The notes beneath the pieces were generated by a model, which was not told the origin of the DNA, searched no databases, and saw only the letters and a list, made by a program, of their open reading frames with translations. A stretch of DNA of 64,000 nt from Akebia trifoliata (Eukaryota; Streptophyta; Magnoliopsida; Ranunculales; Lardizabalaceae): NCBI GenBank assembly GCA_017979445.1, contig CM030716.1, forward strand, positions 10,539,974 to 10,603,973. The letters are read 5' to 3'. How positions within the stretch are numbered: position 1 is the first letter of the stretch; the number at the start of each line of letters is the position of its first letter. Made by a program: the position numbers and the translations under genes. This document shows positions 1-11,850 of this stretch, piece after piece.

Positions 1-1620
1 GTGTTTTAGAAATCCGGATGAGGTATCTCGAACTGACAAAACCTTAGAAACCACGCGACGCTAGGAAAATACGACCCCAAAAACATAGAAATCAACATCT
101 TGCAGACCAAAAAGAAACTTCACGATAAAAATCACTAAAAATTGACTAAATTATCAAAATACCCCTAACATCAAAATAACCCTAGAGCCTACATTACGCT
201 TAGGAAAACCCTTTCGAACATATAAAATAACAAATCAGAAGTAAATAAATCATTTCGCCAATTTTAACAGAATTCGACAAAATTACGAAAATGCCCCTCA
301 TAAAGTTCATGACCATTTCACACAAAAAATTTCATAAATGACACAAACCAATATTTCCATTGAATTCCTTACGAAAAATCGATTCTAAAACATCCTAAAA
401 CATTAAAAACCGACTTAAAACGTGAAAAGTCCTCTCCGGGGGCAAAACAATAATTTCACAATTTTCATAATAAATTTTTTTGAAATTAATAAATAAAAAA
501 TTAAATAATTAAAGTGAAACATTAATGAAATTAATTTAAAATTTTGAATTAAAAAATCGATTAATCGGGTTTTCAAGTAAAATTGTTGAGGGTTCGTGAG
601 ATATTATTTCTTTAAGGACCCCTCCATTTGGGGGTCCAAAGAATTAAAGATATAATAGAGGGGGGTTCTCCAAAAATTAAAAGTAAATCAAGAAAGACTA
701 AATTCAAGGTATTAAAGTCAAAATTAAAGTCAATTAAGCAAGACTGAAGTCAAAATATTAAAAGTCAATCAAGTAAGACTAAAGTCAAAATATTAAAAGT
801 CAATCAAATAAGACCAAAATTCAAAATCATAATAGAGTTCTAATTAAAAAATAACTCTATCTAATAGAGTTCTAACTAAAAAATAATTCTACCCAAAACA
901 ATTCTAATTAAAACACAATTCTACTTAAAACAAGTCTAACTAAAACACAACTCTAATTAAACACTAACTCTATCCAAATCAACCCCTAAAAACATCTATA
1001 AATAGAGGTGCTCACACCCTATTTTCGTATAAAATCATAAACCCTAAGAGAACTAGGTCTAAAAGCCCCCTAGCCTCCCATAAACCCTAGTTTTGGAGTC
1101 CCAACTCCTTACCTAATATCCCTCCTTCGATTTTAGCCTAAGAAACGCCTAAAAGCCTTCCAAAAACATCCCAAAATCCGCAAAAAACTTGAAGAATTCA
1201 GATCCAAAAATAAGGAGATACCTTGTCTCGGAGATCCGAAATCAAATCCAGAGACAGAACGAAGCAAGGGAGTACGGTACAAGGAACTATTTTTGTCAGA
1301 TCTGAGGGAACAAAGTCCTTGCTATCGGAAATGTATAAATTTTTTATTTATTTATTTTTATCTAGGTTTTTAGCAATGTAATTTATTTGGGAAGTTAGTA
1401 GAGACTGGCTTTGGTCGGGCGGGGTTGGTGCCTAACACCTTCCAACCTCGTAACATGATCCCCGGATTCAGATTTTCTGTGGTAGATTAGTTCTTTTTAT
1501 CTATTTTAGAGTCAGTTTGATTCGTAGACCACAATAACTAGGTGGCGACTCCCAAACCTCAAGGGTCAAAAGCGGATCCGCGCACCCCGCGGATCGAGGG
1601 TGCTTTCACCGCCTCACCTT
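1..1620 (+). mobile_element. Partial long LTR (Tat/Ogre-like Ty3-gypsy), left end outside window
   Basis: Non-coding, AT-rich, then ending in a block around 1409-1460 with the phrase GGTGCCTAACACCTTCCAA, which recurs at about 36720 in the long LTR near 33.5-36.9 kb. It is followed by a GGTGGCGACTCCC motif near 1540, which also has a counterpart in that LTR. The earlier part (about 30-170) has the same order of short phrases as 33770-33890 and 46930-47050. I infer a third LTR of the same family, in plus orientation. About 1620-1660 contains a degenerate primer-binding-like stretch before the next block. Exact right edge is uncertain. Confidence 0.5.
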
Positions 1621-1699
1621 CTCGTTATCGTGAGGTAGTGCCATAAACTCGGACTGGGGAAGCGCTCAGAGCACAGAAGAAAGAGGAAGAGACGGAGGA

Positions 1700-4600
1700 A
1701 AGGGCGAGAACAGCCTAGACTAGAGGAATTGAGAGCGAGATCTCCTCCCCGCAGCCTTGAAAGAAGAGCTGCTCGCCTAGAACAAACTCACGAACCCTTT
1801 TTGGCGCTTTGCTTCGACGAACCCGTTAAGCCCTACCTCTCACCTTGCCATGCAGAGGATGAAGACTTCGATTTCAAATCCAACGATTTCTTTACTTTAC
1901 CTATGAATCTGCTATCCGCAGGAACAGACACAAACTCCTTGCTTTCGGGATGCCCATCGGCAGCTTGAGCCGAGACTTGATCAAGCCAAAAAGACAGTAA
2001 GCGTTCGGCCTCTTGATTGATTGACTCACAAAACAAGAATTCGGGGCATAAGAAGTAAAGCAAATCCACGGACTTGTCGATCCCTTGGGACTCAACTATT
2101 ATCAATTGGTGGCATCGAAGCACGTTCCATACGCGAACTAGATCAAAGGGAGAAACCTCAGTCGCCAATCGATTCGACAAACTCAACCCTGGTCGAAGTT
2201 CAACATTTGGTTACTCAGGTCAGCCAATCAAACTGACAGCAAAGGTTTTTATTCCTCTCCTGCTCCACCAAGCTGGGTTCCTAAGTCTGGAGTTCCCCTT
2301 TGTGTATTGACGAAAAGAGCCATTTTGCATCAAAAAATCCCGGGAAAACGCAACTTTTCACTTTGAGATCTCCCGTTATGAAGGAAAAAGCCATTGCTAC
2401 CAAAATTCCCGGGAAAATGAACTTTGATCGTTCAGATCTGACCCTAGGAACCTACCGTTGAACTGATTTTAATCCTGGACTTCGACCTTGGGCCATCATT
2501 CATAGAAAGAAGGATGGGTTCACCGACAGAACGAAGAAGGAAAGTAGGGTGCTCCTCTCTTCCCAACTAAGATAGTCAGAGAAGCGGGTGCTTTGTCCGC
2601 TCAATTGCTTGCTCCTCGTCCTGGGTGATGGGATTGTTCTCCTGAGTTCGTTGTCTTTTAGTGGAATGTGGAAGAAGGTCTTTCTCTTTCTCTTTCGTCT
2701 AGTCTTCGATCTCGAGAAAAGCCTATCCCAGAAGTTGGTCATTGCTTGCCGAACTGAACTAATTGTCTAAGAGAAGCGGGTGTGGACATAGTCAAAGTCC
2801 TACTAGAAGGCAGAATCAGGTGAGGGAAAAACGACTTCTTATCAATCTCAGTGGAAACAGCTGAGTTGGTAGATTGGGTTTTTGGTAGGTGCGGGAGATT
2901 AGATGATCAATCATATGATCCAGAGATCAATCTTTCCACAGGTCACTCTGCCAAGGTGAACTCTTTCCTTTTGCATGTCGAATGAATTAATCAAATCTTC
3001 TTAATCAGACTCGTCTCCGTGGATCAATGAAATCTCATATTTAGTGTCGAGAGTCCTTTGTTTGGAACTTCACTGATGGAGCTCCATCTCTCAGACTCAA
3101 TCTTATGAATGGGCTCAATAACTGATTTCTTCTTTTTTCTTTCATTCAAAGATATGAATTAACATCTCGATTGGGTGAGTGTTCATCATCAGCAAGCTAA
3201 TGAACTCGACTTGAAACCTCAATCGCATTCTTAGATGACGACAAGCGCATTCCCTTCTTTCAAAGAGAAAGTTCGTGATCCACGCGCCTAAAGGAACTTC
3301 TTTTTTACTCGCCCTGTCTTTCTCTTCAATAGGAAAGAGCACTTGTCTGTTCCACCTTGGATCGTAGGTAGGATAGTAGGCTAGACAGAACTAATTAGAT
3401 CTAGCCATGGTAGCTAGTCGAATGTAGGAGATAATATAACTGATTACCTTTAGGACTCGGCATTCACTTCCTGACTCTATCTATTCTAGTTGAGTAAGGG
3501 AGGCCTCTTGTGACAGACAGCTTTAGCTGCTCTTTCCTTCCTCTCTACGCCCACCCTGATGCGTAGCATCAGCCTGATCATTCCGCCCACCCTTGAATTT
3601 AAAGCTGTCAGTCTGCAATACTTGCTCATAAGAACCCTAGTCCCGTTTAGGCTCCCCAGTTCAGTCGGTTGTCCGCCGCCTTTCCCTCCCATGCCCGAGA
3701 TGGCCTTATGGGTAGCAGTCTCCCACAGAGATGGCACACTGGTCAACTTCTATTCTGCTTGTTGGAAGGTTCGTCCGGATCTCTTCCCGGGTCAACCCAC
3801 TCAATATCCGAGAGAGGGTAGGCTTTTGGCGGCCGCAGAGACGGCGGATGAAGCAGTGGATAACGCAGCGGATGATACGTACTTGGAAATAACCGGATCA
3901 TAGAAAAGTATTTCATGCCTCGACTCTCCCAGCCTTCTTTTCCCCATCTCGAACTATCGACCCTACGGGGAAGGCACCAGCATTAGACTTATCCTCTTGA
4001 GGGCTCGATGAACCAATCTTCCAAACCGGGAAGTTGAGGTCCAGCTCTACCACATCAACCTGTATCGCACAGCCTTTGAAGGGATAGGGGCATGGCATTA
4101 GATTCCTCCCGCCCTCTTCTTCCAACCAATGCTTGCCATGGCCAGTGCTTCCTTCTTGTTATCTCCATAGAAAGCGAACCGCACTTTCAAATCCGGCCTT
4201 CTGCCATTCATCAACTTCCTTTCCCCTTCGTCTATTATCGAGAGGTCTTGACGATACCCTTCTTCCGAACTGCCTAGGCCCAGCCCAGTCACAGGATCAT
4301 ATGAGAACGTCGTGCAGATGCTCAGGTGCCGTAGGCTGGCTGGTAAAAGAACCGGGAAGTAGAATGACCGACTCCGCCGTCACTTACTTTTCTTTCTCTC
4401 TCTTAGGCCGTGTGACAGTCTGTCTTCCTTACGTTATGCCAGGCGAAAGAACACCAGGCTTTCCAACAGGAAAGATTACATTACTCACAGGAGTGAGTTA
4501 GGGCACAGCTGCCGGCTCCCCCAGCATCTCAAGTGATTAGGCGGGGACAGGATTCGAACCTGCTCGTGGCTGGGTTCTGGGATGCACCTTATTTATTACG

Positions 4601-4830
4601 TCATTACGTACGTGAACGCGATGGATTTGAACAAGGCCCTCAACTACGGCAATCGATTCGAGAGTCAAAAGCAGTGGCTTCTTCTTTCTATCTGGTCGCT
4701 TTCTGCTCTACTTCAGCTTCCAAGCAGGAGCTTGCCTCTTCAAATCCTTCTCTGGCTAATGATGATGAACTTGCTTATGCTCCCCTTTGATCGAGTGCTA
4801 TTTCTATAAAAAAGATTGAGTAGGCACTCT
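1700..4830. other. Probable mitochondrial DNA insertion (NUMT)
   Basis: This block is clearly richer in GC than its surroundings and has the mixed purine/pyrimidine texture of plant mitochondrial intergenic DNA. It contains several overlapping open frames on both strands with no recognisable domain, which is common in mitochondrial DNA. The one firm marker is at 4540-4563, where the minus strand reads as the T-arm and acceptor end of a mitochondrial-type initiator tRNA. No complete mitochondrial protein gene was recognised. Alternative: an unclassified low-copy nuclear segment. A search against plant mitochondrial genomes would settle it. Confidence 0.5.
4540..4563 (-). pseudogene. trnfM: 3' fragment of mitochondrial-type tRNA-fMet
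   Basis: On the minus strand this reads GCAGGTTCGAATCC followed by TGTCCCCGCC: a T-loop GGTTCGAATCC and a 3' acceptor strand ending CCCCGCC, as in plant mitochondrial initiator tRNA. Upstream on that strand the sequence does not continue into an anticodon arm, so only the 3' third is present. It cannot be functional. Confidence 0.55.
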
Positions 4831-5640
4831 TGCTTGAATTGGCCGAGATTGCCTCGGCTTCTTAGGCACATGAGGAACCGGCCTAACATCTTTTCAATCG
4901 AAATCCCAATCAAAGACAAGTTCTACCAAGGCTAGGATCTGAAAGAGAAGATTCACTTTCCAAAGTCGTCTTTTCAGATTTTCAACCTTACGAGCTTGCC
5001 TTAATTTTTGCATAAGTCACCCTTTTCGGATTTTCAACTTAGCACGCTTCATTTCTTTGCTCCAATTATTGTCAAAATCGTCCTTTCAGATTTTCAATCT
5101 TGTGAGCTTGCCTTAATTGTTGCCTAAGTCGCCCTTTTGGGTTTTCAACTTAGCAGGCCCTATTTTTTTTCTTATTTTTTTATCTGAACTTATGGAATTG
5201 CTGTCTGATCATGCTTTACTACCTTCCTTGACTTTTTCACTCGATACTTAGGAGGACTTTCATAGGTAGGCTTAGGACTGGGCATAAAAAGAAAGGAATT
5301 TTGAGGCTCAAAAATCCGAATGCCCCTTATGTGGCATTTTTTTTTTGAATTTTCTTCCCTATTTGATAATATATTTTTTTTTACTTTTATACATTTTTTT
5401 CTAGATTTTTTTTTATTTTGATGTAGTCGGGCCTGAAGTAACTTCTTAGGTTGCCTACGTACCCCAAACTTTTGGGATTAGACCAAAACGTAATTCAAAT
5501 CATTCCCTCCCCTAGATTAGGTGATCGGGCTGAAAAAGAAAGGTTTATTTATTTATTTATTTTTTATTTTTTTAAAAAAGGCTGCAAAGGGCTGAGAAAG
5601 GAGATATTGAACTGCATAACACGAAAATTGATTTGGCAAA
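4830..5640 (-). mobile_element. 3' untranslated region of a Tat-like gypsy element
   Basis: Non-coding. At 4960-5160 short blocks recur (GATTTTCAA, GAGCTTGCCTTAATT, CTTAGCA), giving an irregular tandem repeat. At 5420-5470 the phrase TTGCCTACGTACC occurs, a stretch often seen downstream of pol in plant Tat-lineage elements. Its position just 3' of the minus-strand integrase at 5652-6452 fits a 3' UTR. No LTR edge was found. Confidence 0.45.
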
Positions 5641-5651
5641 AGATGACATCC

Positions 5652-6063
5652 TTAAATGTAGTACCGCTTGATCTGATTAAGGTTGGTTAACTCTGGTAGT
5701 TCAATTTTATCATGATCTTGAAGTCTGACAGCTTTTCCCAGTAATATTTCTTTAATGATGAACGGACCTCCCCAATTTGGTTTGAACTTCCTTCTAGAGT
5801 CAAAGATAGGTTTCTGATTTTCTTTGAGTACCAAATCCCCGACTTGTAAGTGATAGGCTTTGATCTTTTTGTCAAATGCACGGGTGACTATTCTTTGATA
5901 AGCCTGTACGTGATACAGAGCACTTAGTCATTTTTTTTTCGATCAAATTTAATTCTTCATACCGTTGACGAACCCAATCCGCTTCTGACAACTGACTTTC
6001 TAACAAGACCCTGAGAGACGAAATTTCCATTTCAACTGGCAAGTCTGCTTCCATGCCATACAC
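5652..6063 (-). pseudogene. Ty3-gypsy integrase C-terminal part (relic)
   Basis: Three overlapping minus-strand frames spell the end of a Tat/Ogre-type pol polyprotein. The stretch MYGMEADLPVEMEISSLRV, then WVRQRYEELNLIEKK, matches the segment after the integrase core. FKPNWGGPFIIKEIL with LPELTNLNQIKRYYI matches the C-terminal integrase domain up to the usual polyprotein end. The frames are joined only through frameshifts, so the protein is dead. It integrated retrotransposon cDNA when intact. Confidence 0.8.
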
Positions 6064-6176
6064 TAAGGAGTAGGGAGTAGCTCTAGTAAAGGATCGAATT
6101 GAAGTTCGATATGCCTATAGTGCAAATGGTAATTTTTTTGACCAATCTCGATGTGATTGACACATTTTCTTGATGA

Positions 6177-6452
6177 TTATCTTGAGACATTTTTTATTAT
6201 TGACTGTTTCAACCTTTCCATTAGTCTGAGAATGTGGGGAGATGATTTGTAATGTCGAATCCTGAGCTTTGAACATGGAGTGATAACCTCGACTTTGAAG
6301 TATGACCCATTATCAGATATCAATTCTACTTCAATCGCTCCATAGGTTTGAGGAAGGTAAAGGAATGATTTGTGAGGTCGGATCTTAAACTTTGAACATA
6401 GGGTGATAACCTCGACTTTGAAGTGTGACCCATTACCAGAGACTAATTCCAA
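6177..6452 (-). pseudogene. Ty3-gypsy integrase core with internal duplication (relic)
   Basis: A 91-codon frame holds two copies of the integrase core segment around the second catalytic Asp: LVSGNGSHFKVEVI and LISDNGSYFKVEVI, followed by a Pro-His-rich stretch. The first copy has Gly where the catalytic Asp should be; the second keeps the Asp. At DNA level the copies are about 6247-6328 and 6369-6449, one unit about 122 bp. It lies just upstream, in the minus direction, of the integrase C-terminal relic. Confidence 0.65.
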
Positions 6453-6559
6453 AGGTACCCTGTATCAACTTATGACATTTGTTTTGCAGAGAGGATAACA
6501 TTGACATGTTTTGTAACATCTTCTTTGGTCTCATTGGTATTTCCATTCCATCGAGCGAG

Positions 6560-7990
6560 TATTTATTCCATGTATTGAACAAAACCTAAACTTACACCAA
6601 ATGTATCCTCATAGGATCACGTGAACAAGTCTTTTAAAATTTTTGAGTAAATTCATTATCCCCTCGTGTTCCTTTAGGGATAGAATGGCTTCAATTTGAA
6701 TTTCTTGGGAATTTTTTTGTTATGAGGTCAATGACCTAAAGGTTGAGTCTAACCATTATTTTCTCGTTCAGGAAATAAATCTATCATTGAAGTCAGATTA
6801 TTAGTTAATCCGTTAATGCACTCGAGGTATTCAAGAATTTCCTTTATCCAATCAAATTTAGATGGGCCAACAAACACCTCTACAGACTCGACAAACTAAC
6901 TTGACTCAACAGGAAAAAAATAAACTCGATCTAAAGAAGATATGATCTCGCTGAAAAAAAGAACTCGAGTTAACCCAAACGATTCATGAAAACTCAAGAC
7001 AACTAACCACAATGGGCTTGATTAGGACTGAGGACTGAGACATTGCTTACAACCGGCAGGACTGAGGCACTGTGATCTTCAAGGAACAACTGTGTAATTT
7101 TGAAAATTTTTGGGGTCATTGCTGACGATTGACTTGGTGTTGACATTTGTTCTAACTGACCGGATTTACAACCCTAGTTAAACAATGGACGATTGAGCTT
7201 AAGTACAATGATAACCTTGTAACCCCATCAAATGTGGATTATCAATTTCAATGTTACCCCCTTAATAACATTTTAAATGAACCCTGAGATTTTATCGAAT
7301 TCTGTGCACCAATTTATTCATGTAATGATTATTTAGAAGGAAAATAATTTTATTGCACTGTTGAAAATTATTGACAAATAATGTTTTCATTGAATAAAAG
7401 CTTTCACAAATCTGATTATTTTTTGCAATCATTTTTTTTTTAGAAAAATATATTTTGATAATTTTCCAAGGTCCATGCAAAAAATAGGTTTTTTGTAAAA
7501 AAGATAATTCACAAATTTTTCATGCAAAAATAGGTCTTTTGCAAATCATTTTTCCTTCATTTCCTTTTCTTTTGAAAAATATTTTCTTCTGGAAAATATT
7601 TTTTCTCTAGAAAATATTTTTATTTGGAAAATATTTTTCTTTTGGAGAACATTTTTTTTTAAATTGATTGAAACTCAAATTCAGCAAAAAGTTTGAATAC
7701 CATTTTGATTTGAATGGTCCGACCCATCATGATTGTTGGACCGAGATGGATTGGGTCATTATGAAAATGGATTCTTTATTGGGTTGGTGCACCCAGCAAT
7801 ATGATAGCCTTGAGCTAAATTAAATAAAAGTTTGGTCTCTTAAGGACAAAACTATAACTTCCCGATATCAACGTTTGTAAAGTCCATTTCCAACAAACAA
7901 CCTAAGAACACCCACGATAAGCTCGAATCGTGATTTATAGGGGAGTTTCTAGACTCTAGGTTTACTACATGCAATGCATTTTTATCTGGT
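6560..7990. other. Non-coding relic sequence between gypsy leader and integrase
   Basis: No gene is seen. About 7560-7660 is a low-complexity run of GAAAATATTTT-like units. Its position between the minus-strand leader (7990-8490) and integrase suggests the decayed body of the same element, but no gag, protease or reverse transcriptase motif could be read. Confidence 0.3.
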
Positions 7991-8490
7991 CACCCTTGTC
8001 CAAGTACACCTATATAACAGATGATACGTAGTGACTTGGTTTGATATACCGTATAGGGGACGATCTAAAACTTCAACTCACTTCTTTGAAGCCAAAAACA
8101 GCCAGTTTAATCCCCAGATCAGAGGTGGCGTGCGATGCTTGAGCAAAGGTACTCTTAAATCTCCTCTTTTCTAGAATAGACGTAGTCTATCCTCTTAGTA
8201 CCGTAGTACATCGGAGCAGGATCTCGCTTAGATACTGATTTTGACCAAGAAGTACAACTGATGTACTTATATTATCCTTGATATACCTATGGGTACGAGT
8301 CAAGAGTTGTAGCTTTCATAAATGGTTTGGCATCCCACGAGGGGACAGACCACGTACTAGTACTACATTGACAATCGGGACATGTGACTGTGTGACTTAC
8401 AATAGGTCAAAGATTCAGGTCACTCCAGCCTGGGTGCATCGATATACCTTTCAGAGTCACCTAATCAGACGGTACTGATGCCCCAGTTTG
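7990..8490 (-). mobile_element. Leader of a Tat/Ogre-like element
   Basis: Read on the minus strand, this block matches 37330-37620 of the long element on the plus strand: shared phrases include GGGGCAT(C/T)AGTACC, GTGACTCT, ATGCACCCA, TGGAG(C/T)GACCTGA, CCTATTGTAAGT and TACGTGGTC, in the same order. In the 33-50 kb element this lies between primer-binding site and gag, so it is a 5' leader. Here its LTR side is interrupted by the next gypsy element (8498-10671). Confidence 0.6.
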
Positions 8491-8497
8491 ATATACC

Positions 8498-9109
8498 TTA
8501 AGGTATGTGATTGGAATTGTATTGTCTTCGAGGCTCGCTTGATCGTGGAGTCTGATGCACAGCTATACTCTGTTCCATGTCGTGGGCTCGAGTAGCTAGC
8601 TCTTCGAAAGTATGTGGTTTAATTCCTTTCAAGATGTAAAGGAGTTGCCAGTGCATCCCTTGAACACACATTTCGATAGTAGAAGATTGAGAAAGTAGAT
8701 CCATGCAGTTGAGGAAAAGATTTCTCCATCGCTCGATGTACTCGATAATCGGTTCATCTTTCATTTGTTTGACGGTGGCGAGTTCCACCATACTCACTAT
8801 TCTTCCAGTGCTGTAGAAACGGCCAAGGAACACTTTTTCAAGTTGATCCCAACTATCTATTGAGTTGGGTTCCAAGTCAGTGTACCAATCGAATGCATTG
8901 CCGCGGAGGGAGCGAATGAATTGTTTCACCATGAAATCACCGAATATACCAGTATTATTGCAAGTTTCGATGAAGTGGGTAATATGCTGCTTTGGATTGC
9001 CTTTTCCTTCGAACTGTTGGAATTTTGGTGGTTGATATCCTGCTAGAAGACGCATTTGTTCGATGTGTTGAGTGTAGGGTTTGGAGTAAACCAATGAGGA
9101 CTGTGGCAT
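8498..9109 (-). pseudogene. Retrotransposon Gag, capsid-like region (Ty3-gypsy)
   Basis: A 203-codon open frame. It has the plant retrotransposon Gag domain: [20 protein letters not shown], then [40 protein letters not shown] and [15 protein letters not shown], ending HDMEQSIAV. These are the hallmarks of the PF03732-type capsid region that packages the RNA. The same frame continues upstream to about 9300 ([18 protein letters not shown] is readable) with at least one stop (TAA near 9233), so the internal Met is not the true start. No zinc knuckle or pol follows; the element breaks off at the leader repeat. Confidence 0.85.
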
Positions 9110-9352
9110 ACCCCCATATTGAGCATGAATGGTGTCAGTAATAATTGCTTGCAGTTGTTGAACAGAAAGTGAAGCAACAAACCCATGTGGTGGATCTCGA
9201 GTAGTTTTTCGTGAACCATAATAGTTTGCTCGTTATTCTTCTTCGTGCGGAGCCACGTATGCTTCAGGGGTGAATCCTGGAAGATGTAAGGGTTCAATAC
9301 TCAATTTATTCTCTTTGTCTTTCTGCTCTAAATGGCTGACGAGAGTTGCAAT

Positions 9353-9781
9353 TTAGATATCTTTGTCTTCCATTACTTTTGTTAACTTGATGGTGTCTGC
9401 CATTTGAGCAACTTGTTCCTCCATCGTTAGCGCTTCAACTGTCATCATTACTCTGATAGATGTGTGAGTTTGTGACGGAGAAGTGATCGATAAAGATCTA
9501 GATGACCCATCACTTGACTTTGAATCAGATTCAAAATCTGACGAGTCGTCTTCTACCACGTCTGCCCACGATTCCTTCGTGGTAAGTGCCATTTTTGTGA
9601 CACATTTCTTGGAGTGATGCTGGAGAGGCTCCACTAGCTTGGATCCATCAGTCTTTGTCATTGTTCGTGTCACATGATGATCGCAACTAATAACCTGAGC
9701 AGATTCAAGATTGGAAGAAAGAATTTTCTTACCTTTCTCAGTAGCGACAGATGCGATAGCGTTGACGTTGCGAGATGCCAT
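9353..9781 (-). pseudogene. Gag N-terminal part of the same gypsy element
   Basis: A 142-codon frame starting 78 bp inside the LTR/PBS edge on the minus strand. It begins MASRNVNAIASVATEKGKK and includes an acidic, Ser-rich stretch (DDSSDFESDSKSSDGSS), then a short helical part with TMEEQVAQMADTIKLTKVM. This is the usual variable N-terminus of such Gag proteins. It is separated from the capsid region by a frameshift around 9300-9350. The Met at 9781 is probably the original start because it is the first after the primer-binding site. Confidence 0.7.
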
Positions 9782-9836
9782 TGATGATTTAAGTTATATT
9801 CTTGCAGTTGATTAAAAGATGAGAGGTTGAGATTGT

Positions 9837-9858
9837 CCTACCGAGCGTGCCAGAAATT
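9837..9858 (-). other. Primer-binding region of the gypsy element
   Basis: On the minus strand the LTR ends ...ATCGACA and is followed by AATTTCTGGCACGC and then TCGGTAGGACAATC. This phrase directly follows the 5' LTR in many plant gypsy elements. It fixes the left LTR edge at 9859. Confidence 0.6.
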
Positions 9859-10671
9859 TGTCGATAATAAATTTCAACAGATCTACCTCGAGATTCATGA
9901 AATTAAGATCGTAAATGATTTGATTGATTTTTGATGAAAAAGAGATACAGATCTCAAGGTTTCCTCTGATTAATAGTCAAATACAAAATAGTGATGACGT
10001 ATGTAGCTTTTCTTCTCTCCGTGCTTCGCGTTTTATCTGTTGAGAAGGATGTTTTGACGATGTTTTTACTTTGTGATCGATCTTTTGTAGAGGCTTCTGT
10101 AGATCTTCTTCTCTCCAAGCTTCGCGTTTTATCAGTTGAGAATATTTTCTTGGCTTTTGGAGAAGGATTTTATGCTTGATCTTCTCTTTAGTCAGAGTCC
10201 GGATCTCTGAAGAACCTTGCTTTGTCTATAGAGGAGGGCTTAAGAGCTTCTTCTTCTCTAGAGGGAGAGTTTCTGTCTTCTGAGAGAAAGTGATCCACAT
10301 CCCCTCTCAATGAGAGAGACTCTTGTATTTATAGACTTAAAGATAATTTAACTTTCCAATTATACCACAACTTAAAGAGGTTTAATTGATTTGTTTAAAA
10401 GGCTAAATTTGTCCAAATCCAATTTTAAAGATTTTCTGGATTATTATTGGGCCAAACTTATTTATTTGGATATAAGGCCTAATATGTAATGTGGATTACT
10501 TGAATTTGTTGGATCATGAACTTTATCTGTGAAAACCCAAACCCAAACCATATGTAGGAGGCTTGTTCCTAGTTAATGGACTCAATTTGGCTGCGAAGCC
10601 CATTTATAGCTTTAGGGATTTTTTTATTTATAAAATTTGTAAAGCTTCCTCATTATTTTGGTGCCTACAAA
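9859..10671 (-). mobile_element. 5' LTR of gypsy element (813 bp)
   Basis: On the minus strand it starts TGTAGGCACC (10671) and ends ATCGACA (9859), i.e. canonical TG...CA. It contains an imperfect duplication of CTTCTCTCCRRGCTTCGCG at 10009-10030 and 10109-10130. The open frame at 9991-10179 inside it is not a gene. No matching 3' LTR was found, so the element is incomplete. A truncated copia element abuts its outer edge. Confidence 0.7.
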
Positions 10672-11850
10672 TATAGTGGAAGAAGAACCTTCCAAATTCA
10701 TTAAAAAGTTCAAACCCGGATTTTAGAAAAAATATGTAAAGAAAAACTTGCATGGTCCAAAAGCCAATATCCAGAAGATTAAGAGAAATTACTATTTTTG
10801 GAATAAACCTGGACACCGGGCTAAGGACTGTCGTAAAAGGAAAAATCAGCAATACCATCAGAAACATGAACAAGCCAATGTGACTGAAACCCAGAACCTA
10901 TCAACGGTTGTTTCACAAGTAAATCTGGTAGGAAATACCAATGATTGGTGGTTGGATACGGGAGCCACCGAACACATATGCTTTAAGAGAGGCATGTTTT
11001 CCTCTTATAACAACGTTGGAGATGAAAAGTTATTAATGGAAAATTCTTCCACATCCACTGTGATCTGAAAAGGCAAAGTGAATGTGAATTTCACATCTAG
11101 CAAAGTTCTAACTCTAAATGACATGCTTCATGTTCCAGACATTCGAAGAAATCTGGTTTCAAGTTCTCTTTTAAATAAGAGAGGTTTTAAAATAGTGTTT
11201 GAGTATGATAAATGTATAATTACAAATAATAGAATGTTTGTGGGCAAGGGCTATCTATGTGATGGGTTATTTATACTCAATGTAATTTCTGATTTTATTA
11301 ATAATATTAATTCTTTTACTTATGTTTATGAGTATTCTAATATTTAACATACTAGATTATGCCATGTTAATAATAAATCAGTTATCAAATTAATGAATAG
11401 TGGTATGATTCCTAAAATGCATATTGATACATCTAAAAAATGTGAAATTTGTGTTGAATTAAAATTTGCTAAAAAACCTTTTAAAAAATTGAAAGATATA
11501 CAAAATCTTTAGAATTAATACATTCTGATGTGCGTGATCTCAAATACGTTCAATCTAGAGGAGGTAAAAAATATTTCATAACTTTTATTGACGATTACAC
11601 TAGATTTTGTATGATATATCTTTTAAATAGTAAAGATGAAGCATTATAAATATTTAAAATTTATAAATCTGAAGTTGAAAATCAACTTGAAAAGAAAATT
11701 AAAATTTTAAGATTTGACTGAAGAGGAGAATATGAATCTAATCCTCTAACTTTATTTTGTCAAGAAAATGGTATAATACGCCAAACTACTACTCCTTATT
11801 CTCCCCAACAGAATGGTGTAGTAGAGAGAGAAAAATAAATTTTAAATGAC

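Noticed and set aside
1..1620. LTR of the minus-strand gypsy relic at 4.8-8.5 kb
   Set aside because: Its ordered motifs run in plus orientation, whereas that relic is on the minus strand.
3559..3903. 114-codon open frame in the GC-richer block
   Set aside because: No recognisable domain; overlapping frames on both strands in GC-rich DNA are expected by chance. Kept only as part of the probable mitochondrial insert.
4133..4501. 122-codon open frame
   Set aside because: No known family and no start context; overlaps other equally long frames on both strands.
4540..4563. A functional tRNA gene
   Set aside because: Only the T-arm and acceptor end are present; there is no anticodon arm.
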